64,000 nucleotides of DNA, taken from contig OU015567.1 in the NCBI GenBank assembly GCA_907165135.1, positions 10,545,001 through 10,609,000 on the forward strand. The letters are read 5' to 3'. The stretch is from Oikopleura dioica (Eukaryota > Chordata > Appendicularia > Copelata > Oikopleuridae). This document shows, piece by piece, positions 1 through 11,822 of the stretch. The notes beneath the pieces were generated by a model. That model was not told where the DNA came from. It saw nothing but the letters and a program-made list of their open reading frames with translations, and ran no database searches. A program made the translations under genes and the position numbers. How positions within the stretch are numbered: position 1 is the stretch's first letter; the number at the start of each line of letters is the position of its first letter.

Positions 1-3000
1 ACAAGAAGCCGACGACGATGACCTTAATCAAGAAGAAATTGAAACAATGAGACTATACTCGGATCAGTTCAAACAAAAGGCCCTTGACATTCTTAAACTT
101 GGGTACAAAGACAGCGACAAGATGTGTTATCAACTTCTGACATACGAGTTAAAATCTTGGTCTCGTCACACTTGTCTTTCTTTAGCAGTTCTCGCGCAGC
201 ATCGAGACCTGATTGCGCATCCTTGTGTACAGAATATCATCACTGATTTATGGATGGGAGCGCTGGATATAAGAAGAAATTCCAATATAAAGGTTCCAAT
301 ATCTCTGGTTACCCTATGGCCGCTCTTCACAACCATTCTTCATCCTTTTCCTTCATTTCGTAATGTCATACAATTCATCAAGTTCAAAACGTCCGAACAA
401 CTGAGAGAAATCCCAAAGACTCTTCAGGAATATCTAGACGAGTGCGAAGATGATCATGGCTTTTCAACCAGACACAATGAAACCTCGACCACGTCATCCA
501 CTTCGTCTACATCTAGGTACCATTTCATGAAGCCAAATACTCTTAAATTGTTTCAATAGTTCAGATGAAGAAAAACGATTCGGCTCACGTAACATCGCTT
601 CAGAAGAAAAAAGCTCTTTGGTGACGAGCGCTGGTGCCAGACGAGACCAATTTAGCCGAGGGTGTATTCGAGGATCAAATGGTACTCAATCGACAAAAGA
701 CGCAGATCAAAAGGTTCATTTTCTTTTGGAGCCGTCGGCTACGCAAGAGCATCCTCCTGAGCCAATCTTCACGTCAAAAATGGTCCTGACGCCAGAAACG
801 CCAGGATCAAACGATCTTGGACTCACGCGAAAGATCTACGAGTACTTCAACGCACCAATAACGAAATATTGGTTCAATATTATTATGTACGTTGTGTTCA
901 TTCTTTCGATCAGTTATACAGTTCTGGTCAGAATGTGCCCATGGACTATTCCTGATGTTGAATGGTTTGTGGTATCTTATGTTGTCACTTTTGCAATTGA
1001 AAACATCCGTTCAATATCAATTTCGACTTCGCGTGGAGTTTGGTCAAAATTTCGGCACTGGCATTCAAAATTTTGGAATTTACTTGAAACCTTCGCAATA
1101 ATCACTTTTCTATTTGGCTTTGGACTTCGTCTACAAGTGTTTACGGATAAAGAAACGCTTGGCGGAAATGAAACATCCTGTGGAGAATTCTACGAGCGAG
1201 CGCTTAGCAAGAACTCATCTGATGAACTTCGCAAAGCATACGAAGAACTTGCATATGGCCGCGTTCTCTGTGTCACATCAGTTGTTCTTTGGTGGATTCG
1301 CATTCTCAAATTCTTATCAGTTCATAAAACTATTGGTCCTTACATTACCATGGCTGGAAAGATGCTCATTGATATGAGCTCTTTCATAACAATCCTGGCA
1401 GTCGTTTTGATCTCTTTTGGACTTTCAAGACAATCGATTATTCACGACAGAAGTGAATCGCTAACCTGGCAAACTATTTGGGGAGTTTTTCACAAGCCAT
1501 ATTTTATGTTGTATGGCGAGGTTTATGCCCCCGAAATCGATCCTTACTATGACGATTCTGGCGATCTCATCCCAGGTGTAAACCCAGGTGCTTGGGTTGT
1601 TCCTGTTTTCAATACACTGTATCTCCTCGTTGCGAATATCTTGCTGATAAATCTACTCATCGCTGTATTCAACAACACTTTCGCACGTGTAAAAGTGGAA
1701 TCGCATCAAATATGGGCCTGCCAGCGATACGAAGTGATCATGCAGTACGAGGCGCATCCAATTTTCCCACCACCCTTTATTTTCATAAGCCATTTGAAAA
1801 TGCTCATCGACAAGATATTTTGCTCAAAAACAAAAGGAAAATTCGAAGCTGATCGAGGGCTCAAACTCTTTCTGGCAGATTTTGAAGAAGAAAATCTTCA
1901 TGATTGGGAAGAAGAGCTTATCGATGACTACGAACGGATGAAGAGACGTGAGGATAATAAGCGATTCGAGGAACAAGTGAAGACGAACGCGGAGAAGCTT
2001 AGAAAAATATCATCGCATTTGGATGATGTTGAAATAAGAGACAGCCAACTAAGAGTGACTATAGGACTGGTTTTTAATATGAAAACATTAAATCGAATAA
2101 TCATTACTTATTATTCATAAGCAACTTATGTATAAGTTATACAGTTATACAGTATAACCAAATAAAAGAAGAACTCTCTGAAGAAGTTGGCAAAGTCCGT
2201 GATCTTGTGCTTGCTTTGTCCAATAATCCTGGGACTGCAGAGCTCTGCGACGTACCTCTGGAATATCCATCAATAAACCTCACCAAAGAAAAAGAATCGC
2301 AAGCTACGGGAGTCGCAATAGAAGAGACTCGGAAATGTCTTGTCATTTGGAAGATCTACGGTTCCGCGAATCAACACTTCGCGAGTCAGAAAGCATGGAA
2401 GATATCATAGAAGATACAGTGCGGCCTGTTACTGATGCTGCTTCCGATACATCTGACGCTCCTGTTATCAATCGGACCAGAAGTTGTTGTGATCTTCAAG
2501 CACTCATGTGGACAAATGATCCTCGACCTCAATCATCTTCGCCAAGTAGAAGAGGATCCATGCCAGCTCATTCTCTCATGCAAAATAAAAATGGACGAAC
2601 GTAAATTCCTTTTAAATATTTAAAAATAAATCTTATTATTCAAGTTCGCTGAAGCCACTCAATCTGTCGCATATCTCACACGCAAAGGATTCGGGAAATA
2701 TTTCCGAAGACTCTCCCAGAACACCTCCACCATCACTCAACGTTGTTAGTCTGCATTCCCCAGGGCGCTCATCTCGAAATAGAAACCGGCCGTTCATGAT
2801 TAATTCTTCGAACTCGTCCGATGACAATCTTGGAGATTACTCCGCCATGTCCTCAGCCAAATCGATGGCAGATCGTAAGAAATATCGGGCTTGTAAGATA
2901 AACTAAAAACTTCTAGCAAATCGGAGTCACTCTCCCGAAATGAAAATGTCTCTTCTTCGGAAAATCCAGTCCAAAGTTCTCCTGAAAGAAAATGCCGCAG

Positions 3001-3199
3001 CATCAAGATTGCGTCGTCCTCCAAGGGTACCCAAACTTAGACGAAATCAAAGCCTCAACTGAATTAATTTGAATTCATCAAAACTTATGCAAAATTCTAG
3101 CGGCGACGATTAAAACGACTAAAAACTGTTGATATCAAGGATGAGGAGCGCGCCCAGGATGGATACCAATCCGAAATCCTCAACGATCTCTATAACTAA
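1..3199 (+). CDS. TRPM-family cation channel, 5' truncated by the window edge
   Basis: This is the C-terminal part of a TRPM channel, a plasma-membrane tetrameric cation channel. The first visible exon (about 1-516) carries the conserved pre-channel region with LLTYELKSWS and HRDLIAHPC. After a 43-nt intron (517-559) one exon (560-2069) encodes six membrane segments, the pore region with YFMLYGEVYAPEIDP and the TRP-helix region after LLIAVFNNTF. A coiled coil follows, split by an intron at 2070-2152. The serine-rich tail is on exons with introns at 2601-2644, 2875-2916 and 3027-3100 and ends at TAA 3197-3199. The frame changes between about 2200 and 2330. A GT-AG pair at 2199/2242 would reconcile it but is not certain. 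The pore resembles the TRPM1/3/6/7 branch more than TRPM2/8. No alpha-kinase domain is present. Confidence 0.9.
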
Positions 3200-3578
3200 C
3201 ACCAAAACTAGACTTGACAATTTTTCTTAACTCTACTTATTTAAGTTCATTTTCCTTACTTTTATATTTGAAAGAGCCAACTTCAAAATCTGTCTTCAAT
3301 GTTTATTAACTGTACATAAATTTACGCCCTCTTCTCTGTGTACTCGTTATGTTATGTTTATAGAGAAAACTGATCCAACTTATTAAACAATATATTTATG
3401 TTTTGTAGCCTTCAAGTTTTTAACATTGTGATACTTTACGTTCAACTATTAGTGACACTATCTTACCTATCTGTAATTTGCAGTTATTCCTGAGTATTCC
3501 GCAAAAACTACTAGACCTAATCTTTGAAAAAGCAAAAACAAGGTGAATGCAGAGGCTTTATTACACCTTTTAGGAAAA

Positions 3579-6220
3579 ATGTTTATTTCAAATGAATCGG
3601 TTTCGGATGAATACATGGTTGATTGGGGAGAGAGACTTGGTTGTGGAATGAACGGGTCTGTCAGGAGTGCGAAGAGTAGATCCACCGGTGATGATTACGC
3701 TGTCAAAGTGAGCCTTTTCGAATAGCGGTTTCTAAAAATGATGATTTTTAGGTGATTCGGGATCGTCCACGAGCTCGGGCAGAAGTAGAAATGCACTCAA
3801 CAGTAATGGGCCACGAAAACGTCGTTCAGCTTCACGAAGTATTCTGCAATGAGTTAAAAGTACATTCTCTGCCTTGATTCTGAATAACAATTCACATTAG
3901 TTTCCGGGCGAATCTGATGCCACAGCAAAGCTCATTCTTATTATGGAGAAAATGAAAGGTGGTGAGCTTTTTCAACGCATTGCTGATCATCATCATTTTA
4001 CGGAAAGAGAAGCAGTCAAAGCAACAAAACAAATTGTACAAGCTGTCTATCATCTTCATGTTGTCCATAATGTCGCGCATCGTGATCTCAAGCCAGAAAA
4101 CCTTCTCTACGTCGATAAAACCGAAGACGCAGTTTTAAAAGTGTGCGATTTTGGCTTCGCGAAGATCGACAACAATGACCTCGCTACTCCTCAATTCACC
4201 CCTTATTACGCGTCACCGCAAGTTCTCGAAGCCCAGAAACGCTACAAGCAGGGCTGCCCAATCGGACAAAAAATCTTGGTCTCGGCGATCCGATTCCGAT
4301 CCGATCCGATCCGAACCTCATCCGATCGGATTTTCCAATTCCGATCGGAAAAACATGTCCGATCGGAAAATTTTCCGATCGGAAAAATCAAGGAAGATTT
4401 TCAATTTTCAAAAAGTGGCAGTTTTTTCAATAGTGTTCATGGCAACAGTAGAAACAGGTTTTTTAAACTGCTGCAAAATGGTGGATCAATTTTGACTTCC
4501 TATGACGTCATGAATCCGGAATTTCCGACTGGTCGTTGGGGACAAAATAAAATTGAAAATGCTTACAGTCTATAGATCTGCAATTTCATCACTTAGGGGT
4601 GTTCCTTTCATCAATATCAAACATTCTTGACATGTTTGGCGGAAACACCAGTGTTGGTGGTGGATTAATGACGTCATCAAGATTTTTCCTATGATTTTAG
4701 TGTATTTTTGAGCAGCTGATCACTCCACCGCCAGTAATGGTGTTGACACCAAAAGCTTATTTAATACACTACAGACCCTCCCCAACTTGGTGCAAAAGAG
4801 AGAATTGAAATATCTCGACTCACACCTCCACCAATTTGGAGCAGAATAAAGAAAAATTAAGTCTAGAAAAAGCCTATGTGAATAAAGTCCCTGGCCTATG
4901 GAATTATGTCCCTGGCCTATGTGAATTTAGTCCCTGGCGTCATTTTTGGTAGCTTTTTAGTGGTTCGATCCGACGGGGATCCGAATTTTCCGATCGGAAA
5001 TTCCGATCCGATTTTCCCGATCGGACATGAAAAAATTTCCTCATCCGATCCGACCGATTACCGATCCGATTCCGATTGGATCGGATTTCCGATCGGATTC
5101 CGATCCGATTGGGCAGCCCTGCTACAAGCGCGACAAAGCCTATACCTACTCCAAGTCCTGTGATATCTGGTCCCTGGGTGTTATAATTTATATTATGCTC
5201 GGGGTTATCCACCGTTCTATCCAGCCCAGGCGGCGAGAAAGGGGATCGATAAAGTCATGAAGAAGAGAATTGCAAATGCAGAGTTTGAATTCCCAGATAG
5301 AGAATGGGAGATGGTCTCGGACAATGCGAAAGATCTTATAAAAGGGTAAATCAATCACTTTATATTTAAAGAAGACGCTTTTTGGCAAGTTTGATATCAA
5401 GCGTAGAATCTTTAGGAATTCCCAATGAAAACACTTCAGGCTTTTGTCGAAAGCTTATTAAAGAGATTTTTGGCATCTTTAACTATTCATATTATTATTT
5501 AGGCTACTTGTGGTCGATCCAGAGAAGAGGATGAATATTGAAGAAGTGATGCAACACCCGTGGCTAATTTCCGATGCGCCAGATATTCCCCTCTTCTCAC
5601 CGCATTTTATCAAATCTAAGGCCTGGTTTCTTTTAATATTTGTTATCTTATTCATTTGAAATGACCAAATAAAGATTTTTGAGATTATCATTATTAATTA
5701 TTAACATAAAAGCTCAACCACTTCTAAGGATGCTCTTGCAACTGCACTTGCAGCAGGAAATCGTCGCCTTAGAACTGTGGAACTCGCTCCTGTCGAAACT
5801 GCGTACAATCCAATATTAATTCGAGCAAAGCAGCGCCAAAAATCTACAACGTTTACACCTGCTGAGTCGATCTACCAAGGGGACGCAGCGAACTTAGAAG
5901 CGCCAGTCGATATGTCGTTACAAATTAACATCTTGAGAACAGCACTCTGGTACTCTTAGTCAATCTCTTTTCGGTTATTAGAGGCTAATAACTACCTTAG
6001 AAATACAGCAAGTTCTCTCTAAAACAACTACTTCAGCCACTTGCTAAACCTCCTGCACATGAAGAGCGAAGATCGCATCCGCTCATCAGACTGGGAGGCC
6101 TGGGAAAACCTCGTTCGAGTCACTCCCGCTCTCAGTCACTATGCTCGCTACGATAGCAAACACATTACGAATCAAATCGCTCTCAGTCTTCAAAAGACCA
6201 TAGTCGCCATGAAGGAGTAG
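3579..6220 (+). CDS. MAPKAPK5: MK5/PRAK-like MAPK-activated protein kinase, interrupted by a transposon-like insertion and an apparent frameshift
   Basis: A Ser/Thr kinase of the MAPKAPK family. Visible motifs are a glycine loop (RLGCGMNGSV), the YAVK lysine, AHRDLKPENLL, CDFGFAK and the activation loop TPQFTPYY. PQVLEAQ and YTYSKSCDIWSLGVIIY are diagnostic of MK5/PRAK rather than MK2/3. The tail after the kinase domain has the NPIL motif and a final helical exon ending at TAG 6218-6220, also as in MK5. ATG 3579 is chosen because it gives a short N-terminus close to the family's. Introns begin at about 3706, 3859, 5346 and later. The exon after VLEAQKRYK is split at 4249-5120 by an inverted-repeat element. 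Bey​ond it, the GGYPPFY region needs one extra base at the G-run 5201-5204 to stay in frame. The gene is therefore spliced around the element, inactive, or affected by an assembly error. Confidence 0.8.
4249..5120. mobile_element. hAT-like non-autonomous element (MITE) inside the kinase coding exon
   Basis: The left end CAGGGCTGCCCAATCGGA is matched by its reverse complement at the right end, giving 18-bp terminal inverted repeats. The element is flanked by an exact 8-bp duplication GCTACAAG (4241-4248 and 5121-5128), as expected for hAT elements. Both subterminal zones are packed with self-complementary ATCCGATCGGA-type units. The middle has four copies of a gtccctggc(ctatg) unit around 4880-4940. 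No transposase is encoded. The duplicated GCTACAAG encodes the YK of the host protein on both sides, so insertion was into coding sequence. Confidence 0.9.
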
Positions 6221-6362
6221 TCGAACTCTTTTTCACCATTTGTGAATCGCAAATTTTACGTTTGAAAAATCACTCTGTCTTTTCTTTCTTCCAGCAATCA
6301 TTCCTTTTTCTTCAATAAATTTCTTATCCCTTACCATTCTTTTCATATCTTCTTCTACTAGA

Positions 6363-8106
6363 ATGTCGAGGCGAGACACACCTTCTCGCTCGTCATCAAG
6401 GCCAGGTAGAAAGCCAAAGCGGCGAATTTCCGATGCCAGTGAAAGTCTCGGAAAGCCAGAAGCAAAAAGAATGCAACGAGATCACTCGGAGACTGAACAG
6501 CTCAAGTCAAAAGTGGCTCTTCAAAAGATGGCAAGGCCGATGCCAACCGATGACTTTGTTAGCGATATGGATCGGCGAAAACGAGTGCGGGAGATTTTAC
6601 TACATATTTTGTCAAAGCTCAAAGTCAAGGTTATAAAGAAAATGCATTCGCTAGGAAACTATATGTTTTAGGACCCGACCAATTTCCTTCATCAGAAACC
6701 ATGTTCTCTTCTTTATCCAAACTACCCTTTCAATGCCCACTATGACATGACAAATGTAGCGGATAAAGTGAATAAAATGTGCTTTTTCAATATTCATCAG
6801 TTTCGTCAGGCAGTTTCCAAGGTAATAATTGGTCTCCCGAATTAAGAATCTAGTCATTTCTTGAAGGTCTGCAAGTGTCAGACAGACTTCTTTCCATCAA
6901 ACACGATTCGTCACAAGTTTGCGCTGAAATTCGACCAGTTTGCCTACAAGATCACAGCTTATCGAAATCTTCTTGGTAAGAAAATATTCTCGATTGAGAG
7001 TCAAATAATTTCTTCAGACTATTGCGAGGAAATAGGAATCGACGAAGAACTCCCCAAACGCCAGCTTCGCGATATTCTCGTCGGTAACCAGATCGATACG
7101 GAGCTTCCAATCTCGCCGAAAGATGAACAAGAGGATGAATATTTGTATGTTTATTTTACCTTATTAATGATTCAAGCCTTGACTTTAGCTCCTCTCAAAT
7201 GTCCATGGCGATTGAGCAAAACGTTGGGTCTCCACTTGCGCCTGGCGAAACAAGACTCAACATTCTACAAGCAGATGCTCAACCTACTGTATATAACATG
7301 GATGGGCGACCAATGACACTTGCTGATATAACAGGCCGCGTTCATGGTGCTGCAGAATTTTCAAAGAAAACACGAACGATTGAAGACCGAGCCTTCTTGA
7401 AAAGTTACATGAGTTACGGACCGTACTCTTCATTTGCACCGGTCTTCGACTCCCGAAATGCAACACTAGACAAGAAAATGACGGATATGATGATAGGCAC
7501 ACGAAAAGACCCATTTCGAGAAGACCTCGAAAAGATCGCTAATGCTGATGAATTCACGATCACTGACTATCTAGCAAAGTCAAGTTTGGGCAATGAAAAC
7601 GCGGAGAAAGAACGTACGGATAGAGTCAAATAAGAATGGTTATAAAAACTTTTACTTTATCGTTAATTTAGTGCTTGATGAATTGACTTATCACGAGCCA
7701 AAGGCGGATCAGCTTGAAACCCTCAAGGACCTTGGCATCGACATCAGCTTCTTGGATGCGTTTAAACCTGGTGCATCTGAACGTGTCGAAAACATTCAGA
7801 GCCTTTTGGATTACATTGCTGATGTTATTCCTAAACTTAGGAAAGGGTCGTCAACTTTCTCTAACGTAATCATACCGAGTACACACATTCTCGGAAAAAT
7901 CTTTGACTTATGAAGTGAAGACCCTTCCTAACAGCCGCCAACAAATTCTACGATTGTCCGGTAAAAGCTTTCAAGAGACTTCAACCGATGAACAGGACCT
8001 GGCTGACGAGGCCATTGCCGCAATTACAAAAGTGCTCAAGCTCACTGCTCCAGGCGCGGCTGTCTCCGTACCAGCACTGCGAAAGGCAATGACAACCGCG
8101 TCATAA
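6363..8106 (+). CDS. BRD7/BRD9-like bromodomain-family protein (SWI/SNF subunit type)
   Basis: Homology to vertebrate BRD7/BRD9 is seen along the whole length. After a basic Ser/Arg N-terminus, EILLHILSKLKVKDPTNF (joined over intron 6630-6671) matches the start of the BRD7/9 bromodomain. The central block GPYSSFAPVFDS matches the BRD7/9 GPYSS(Y)AP motif. The C-terminus has the conserved block around LADEAIAAITKVL and ALRKAM. BRD9/BRD7 define the ncBAF and PBAF remodelling complexes in the nucleus. Introns are short: 6630-6671, 6822-6866, about 6976-7017, 7145-7191, about 7613-7671 and about 7842-7918. The bromodomain looks degenerate: where relatives have the acetyl-lysine-binding Asn (TYNRPDTVYY), this gene has DFFPSNTIRH. 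The ATG at 6363 starts right after a pyrimidine-rich stretch, so a trans-splice leader is possible. The stop is TAA 8104-8106. Confidence 0.8.
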
Positions 8107-9234
8107 TTGATGTTCCTCTTGTAACCCAATTTTTATCCTTTCCATTTAGTCTATGCTTCCAGACATACTTTCAAAATATAGAATAACTGCTACTCAACCT
8201 CTGCCAAAACGCTCTTCTCTAAAAATTCAAATACATGATTTTGATACTAAAACAACCTCGACCTTTTTGTTGATTTCAGCTTATTTGAAATCAACAAGGA
8301 CAAAACCAGTGTCTTAAGAGTGTCTTTGCACGTCAAAAACAAACTGAAAATAATAATATATTTAACGAAGATATGAACACTGTCTAACCGTGTCTAAGAT
8401 ATCGTATTATTGAATATTTGGTTGAATTTGAACATTTTTCGGAGTTAATATTTTCTGTTTAAATAAGGCATGAAAGCGTTGCCTCTAATGGTTAGGGTTG
8501 CCAATTCCAGAGACAATAATGCATTTCTAACATTGATCGATTCAGTAGTGAATTTTTAAGTAACAGGGCGGATATTTTCCGTGCTTGTTTACTTTGGTAT
8601 GAACTGCTGACAAGGAATTTTGGGTTGAAGTTCTGATGCTCCCGAGGTGCTGAACGAGCTGAACAAATGAGATGATTTTCTCTGCAATGAGTCTGGTTTA
8701 GTCTATAATTCATCGGCTAAACAAGAGCGCTTGTATCTCCTTTACTTCGCCAACGATCCCAGCCCTGAGAATAAAGAGAACGGCACAGTCGAGCATCCCA
8801 AACAGATATTGACCAACAAATTTTTATCGACAGGACTTACGATTTTATTGACGAAGAATTATCAAGTTTCGGAAGGTTGAATAAGCATCCTTAGAAGTAA
8901 ACAATAATGACATAAAATGATATTTTTCAAAAGAATAATAATACAATAAAATTATTATAAATTTCTCATAAAATTTTCATAAATCAGTTATTCAAATCAG
9001 TTATTGAAATTTCAAAAATTACTCATGATAATTTCAATTTCAATATAAGTGCATTCCGGCAACAGGCTATTTGTTTCCATGTGACCCGAGCAATAACCAT
9101 CATCCACTCCCAGTCAGGTAATGCTAATTATCCGCCGAGAGAATTTTATTACACTTTCGAGACCACTTTAACTGTATTTAAAGTGGACTTCGGTAATTTC
9201 AATACGTAGTTAGAAGTCGCTGCTAAAGAGAAAA
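8107..9234. other. AT-rich intergenic stretch, no gene seen
   Basis: No reading frame with coding character was found on either strand. It holds one perfect hairpin (listed separately) and A/T-rich direct repeats such as tcagttatt near 8985-9005. The 3' end is expected to hold the ZIP promoter. Confidence 0.5.
8267..8297. repeat. 12-bp perfect hairpin
   Basis: TTGTTGATTTCA (8267-8278) is followed after a 7-nt loop by its exact reverse complement (8286-8297). It lies about 160 nt after the BRD7/9-like stop. It could be an RNA 3'-end structure or a chance inverted repeat. Confidence 0.5.
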
Positions 9235-11822
9235 TGAATACGATCGCAGCGAAAATCATCATACTTGTTATTTTACTGATCGATGGGTTGATCTTTGGCC
9301 ACTTGAGTCTTGGAATTAAGGACTGGGTCTGATTGTTATTTCAGTCGTACAAGCTTAAAATATGGATATGCACACTTGACGTTTCTCAAGAAAAAATAAA
9401 TCTATGAAGACCTTCAGCGAAAGTGGTGGATGGATAGAAAGCATGGCAAACACCATAGTAGAACAGATGGAAAAGTAAGTTTTAACTGTGAAATTGTGAA
9501 CCTCACCTGGATTATTATACATTCGAGCATATTTTTGGAATAGACAGCCGGACGAGATGAATTTTCAATTAAAAAAAGAACTCGAAAAAGTTAAAATTGC
9601 TCTGGCAGAAGTCTAAATATGTCTCGTCGTCTGTGTTTAAATCCGGACTAGCAACTGGTCTTATTTCTCCAGTCATGAGAATATAAAGATTAGATTCTGC
9701 TCCCCAAAAGAACTAGATTAGCCATTCTCTTAAATAACTAAGGTCCGGTTTCAATTTAATGTGCCAGATTTGCTTTTCGTTTTGCGGGAAAACTATAGGT
9801 ACTAGCCTAGTACTATCATACCTTTTAAGAATCCTCATAAAAAGATCTTTTGTTTTATCGAGGCCGATTTTTAGATTTCAAGTTCATTTCCGAGTTTTAT
9901 CGGTTTTTGTGTTTTCTAGTGCATTTTTCAAGTTCATACAAGTCCGAAACTATCAATTTTTTTAAAATCTTCGTTCGATAAATCGACAGATCTTGTCGAG
10001 ACGATTCCTAAAAAGTACTAGATTCGGACAGCCATGTAGAAATTAAGGGGTAGCCTTGGCACATTAAATTGAAACCCTGCCTAAGTCTTGTTTAACACAC
10101 GCTATTACTGTCAGAAAGATAGTCACATCCTCTGAGAGCTAAGCTCAATATCATTTGTCAATTAATAGTTGCTTTCAATTTCTTCCGTTCCAAAAGGCTC
10201 ACAGGATTATGAGAGTCTTAATTCTGAAGCGTCATAATTCGCGCTTATCCGCTTCATTTAGCATCAGAAATCAGAGTCGATCGCCTTTCTCAATTGTTTC
10301 GCGGCCGGCATCTTCTTTGCCACTTGTATGCTACACATGCTGCCTGAGGAACCCGGATGAACTCGATTTTAAATTCAGAAACTACGAGTTTTGTAGTGAA
10401 CAATGCAACTGGAATCAATAAAATATTTATTCCTTTTCAAGAGACCGTTTCCATTGCGGTTTGTTCCGACGCATAAGCCAGCATTTCCAGTTGCTATTCC
10501 CCAAAAGACGTATGTTCTTCCGGGCACAACCAAGGTCAATTCTTTGATCAACCACAAACTTGGCAAAAATTAAGAATAAAATGGAATAAGATTTTCCTTC
10601 TATGAAATTTTTCTTTAGAGACTCTTATCTTACCGCGTTTACAAGTACTTGCCTTTTGATCTTTCGAGTATTATCCGGGGTAGGTATCCGAAAGTATGAA
10701 AGAAGAATTCGAGGTCGAATATCCACTCGCGGAGGTAACAGCTGCGATCGGCTTCTTTTTCGTCTTGATGCTCGAGCAGCTCGTCACTTCCTACTGCATC
10801 GCAAAGAACCACAAAGACATCACTTCAAAAAGCACGCAGAGTAATCTACCGGTCCGGGCGAATAATGAACCAGACGTTAGAGCGAAGCAAGTTCAAGTTG
10901 ATATTCTGGAACGGAGAGATCTATATACATTTTTGATAAAAAAGATTCTAAAAACTAGCAAACATGAAATAACCATCCTTCTCTTGTCAAGTTTATATTT
11001 TTCGTCATTTAGAAATGTAGACTTCCCGATAAAGACAAATTCAAATGTTGTCCAAAGCCCAAAATCTCAGCCAATCGACCCAAGCTACCAGATCAATGTT
11101 CAAAGCGGTAGTTACAATTGATTATATACAAAATTTAACGAATCAGGCTATGTTTTATAAAAAACTTTTGACATCTAAAAATCCAGAAGAAGACGACCAT
11201 GGCCACTTTGACATGACAAGTCAGTCAAAAATGAGGACCCTGATTCTGGTGGGCGCGCTGAGCTTGCATGCGATCTTCGAAGGGCTTGTTTTTGGGCTTT
11301 CTAGTGGCGAAGTTGGAGATATTTTGGGGACAATGTCTGCTGTGCTTATTCACAAGTCAATAATTGCGTTTTCGACGGGGATGCAGCTTGTTTCCTCGGA
11401 GATCGAGGCAAGTTTTTAAAGCTATTGAAAAACAAATTGCGCATAAATTTATATTGCTCATTAGCAAACAGCTGTAAATAACGGTATTTTTAGCATGCTT
11501 ACCTATGCAGCGCAATTTGTATTTTCTCAATGATGGCCCCGCTGGGTGTCGGAATCGGAATTCTAATAACAAGTTTGGGCGGAGAAACGATAGGTGCTCT
11601 TATTGCGGTTTTGGAGAGTTTTGCTACGGGAACGTTCTTTTACGTCACGTTTTTGGAACTTGTGCCGCATGAATTTGTTGGTAAACATGTTAAAAATGGA
11701 CCTCTAAAGGTAATAAACATGGTATAAGTTCCTCTCTAAGATTATTCTAGTGCTTCATCATGTTCTCCGGTTTCATGTTCATGGCGATATTCCAGTACAT
11801 GAATCCGGAGGAAGAAGAGTAA
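9235..11822 (+). CDS. ZIP (SLC39) zinc/iron transporter, ZIP1/2/3-like
   Basis: A membrane metal importer. Exon 1 (9235-9327) encodes a membrane segment after MNTIAAKII, comparable to the ZIP1-3 N-terminus. Exon 2 (10197-10214) and exon 3 (10262-10348) give AHRIMR and the second segment FAAGIFFATCMLHMLPE. Later exons give YPLAEVTAAIGFFFVLMLEQ, the His-containing loop EEDDHGHFD, SLHAIFEGLVFGL (the ZIP helix-4 HxxxEG signature), HKSIIAFSTG (helix 5) and MAPLGVGIGI. The last exon ends EEEE-stop at TAA 11820-11822. The first intron (9328-10196, 869 nt) is long for this genome because it holds a MITE. Two introns appear non-canonical: 10349-10683 starts GA and 11408-11493 starts GC. Both keep phase 0 and restore family-like sequence. 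Exon edges around 10910-11190 are approximate. Confidence 0.82.
9743..10080. mobile_element. Short inverted-repeat element (MITE) in ZIP intron 1
   Basis: The ends share GTTTCAATTTAATGTGCCA in inverted orientation (near 9748-9766 and 10056-10074), with diverged outermost bases (GTCCG at left, CCTGC at right). CTAAG flanks both sides (9738-9742 and 10081-10085), suggesting a 5-bp target duplication. The interior has near-palindromes such as gtactagcctagtac. No coding capacity. The exact outer boundary is less certain than for the other elements. Confidence 0.7.

Noticed and set aside
8490-8520. AGGGTTGCCAATTCCAGAG resembling the 55293 element terminus
   Set aside because: No inverted partner or flanking duplication within about 2 kb; may be a solo fragment but unproven.
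9404-9618. Small two-exon reading (MKTFSESGGWIESMANTIVE and a Lys/Glu helix) with a GTAAGT donor, inside ZIP intron 1
   Set aside because: It lies between two ZIP exons that join in phase without it and has no signal or homology; possible but not supported enough to annotate.
10438-10573. Pro-rich frame ending before an AATAAA inside the ZIP gene
   Set aside because: It would cut the ZIP gene in two; the ZIP exons at 10262-10348 and 10684 onward join in phase, so this is most likely intronic.
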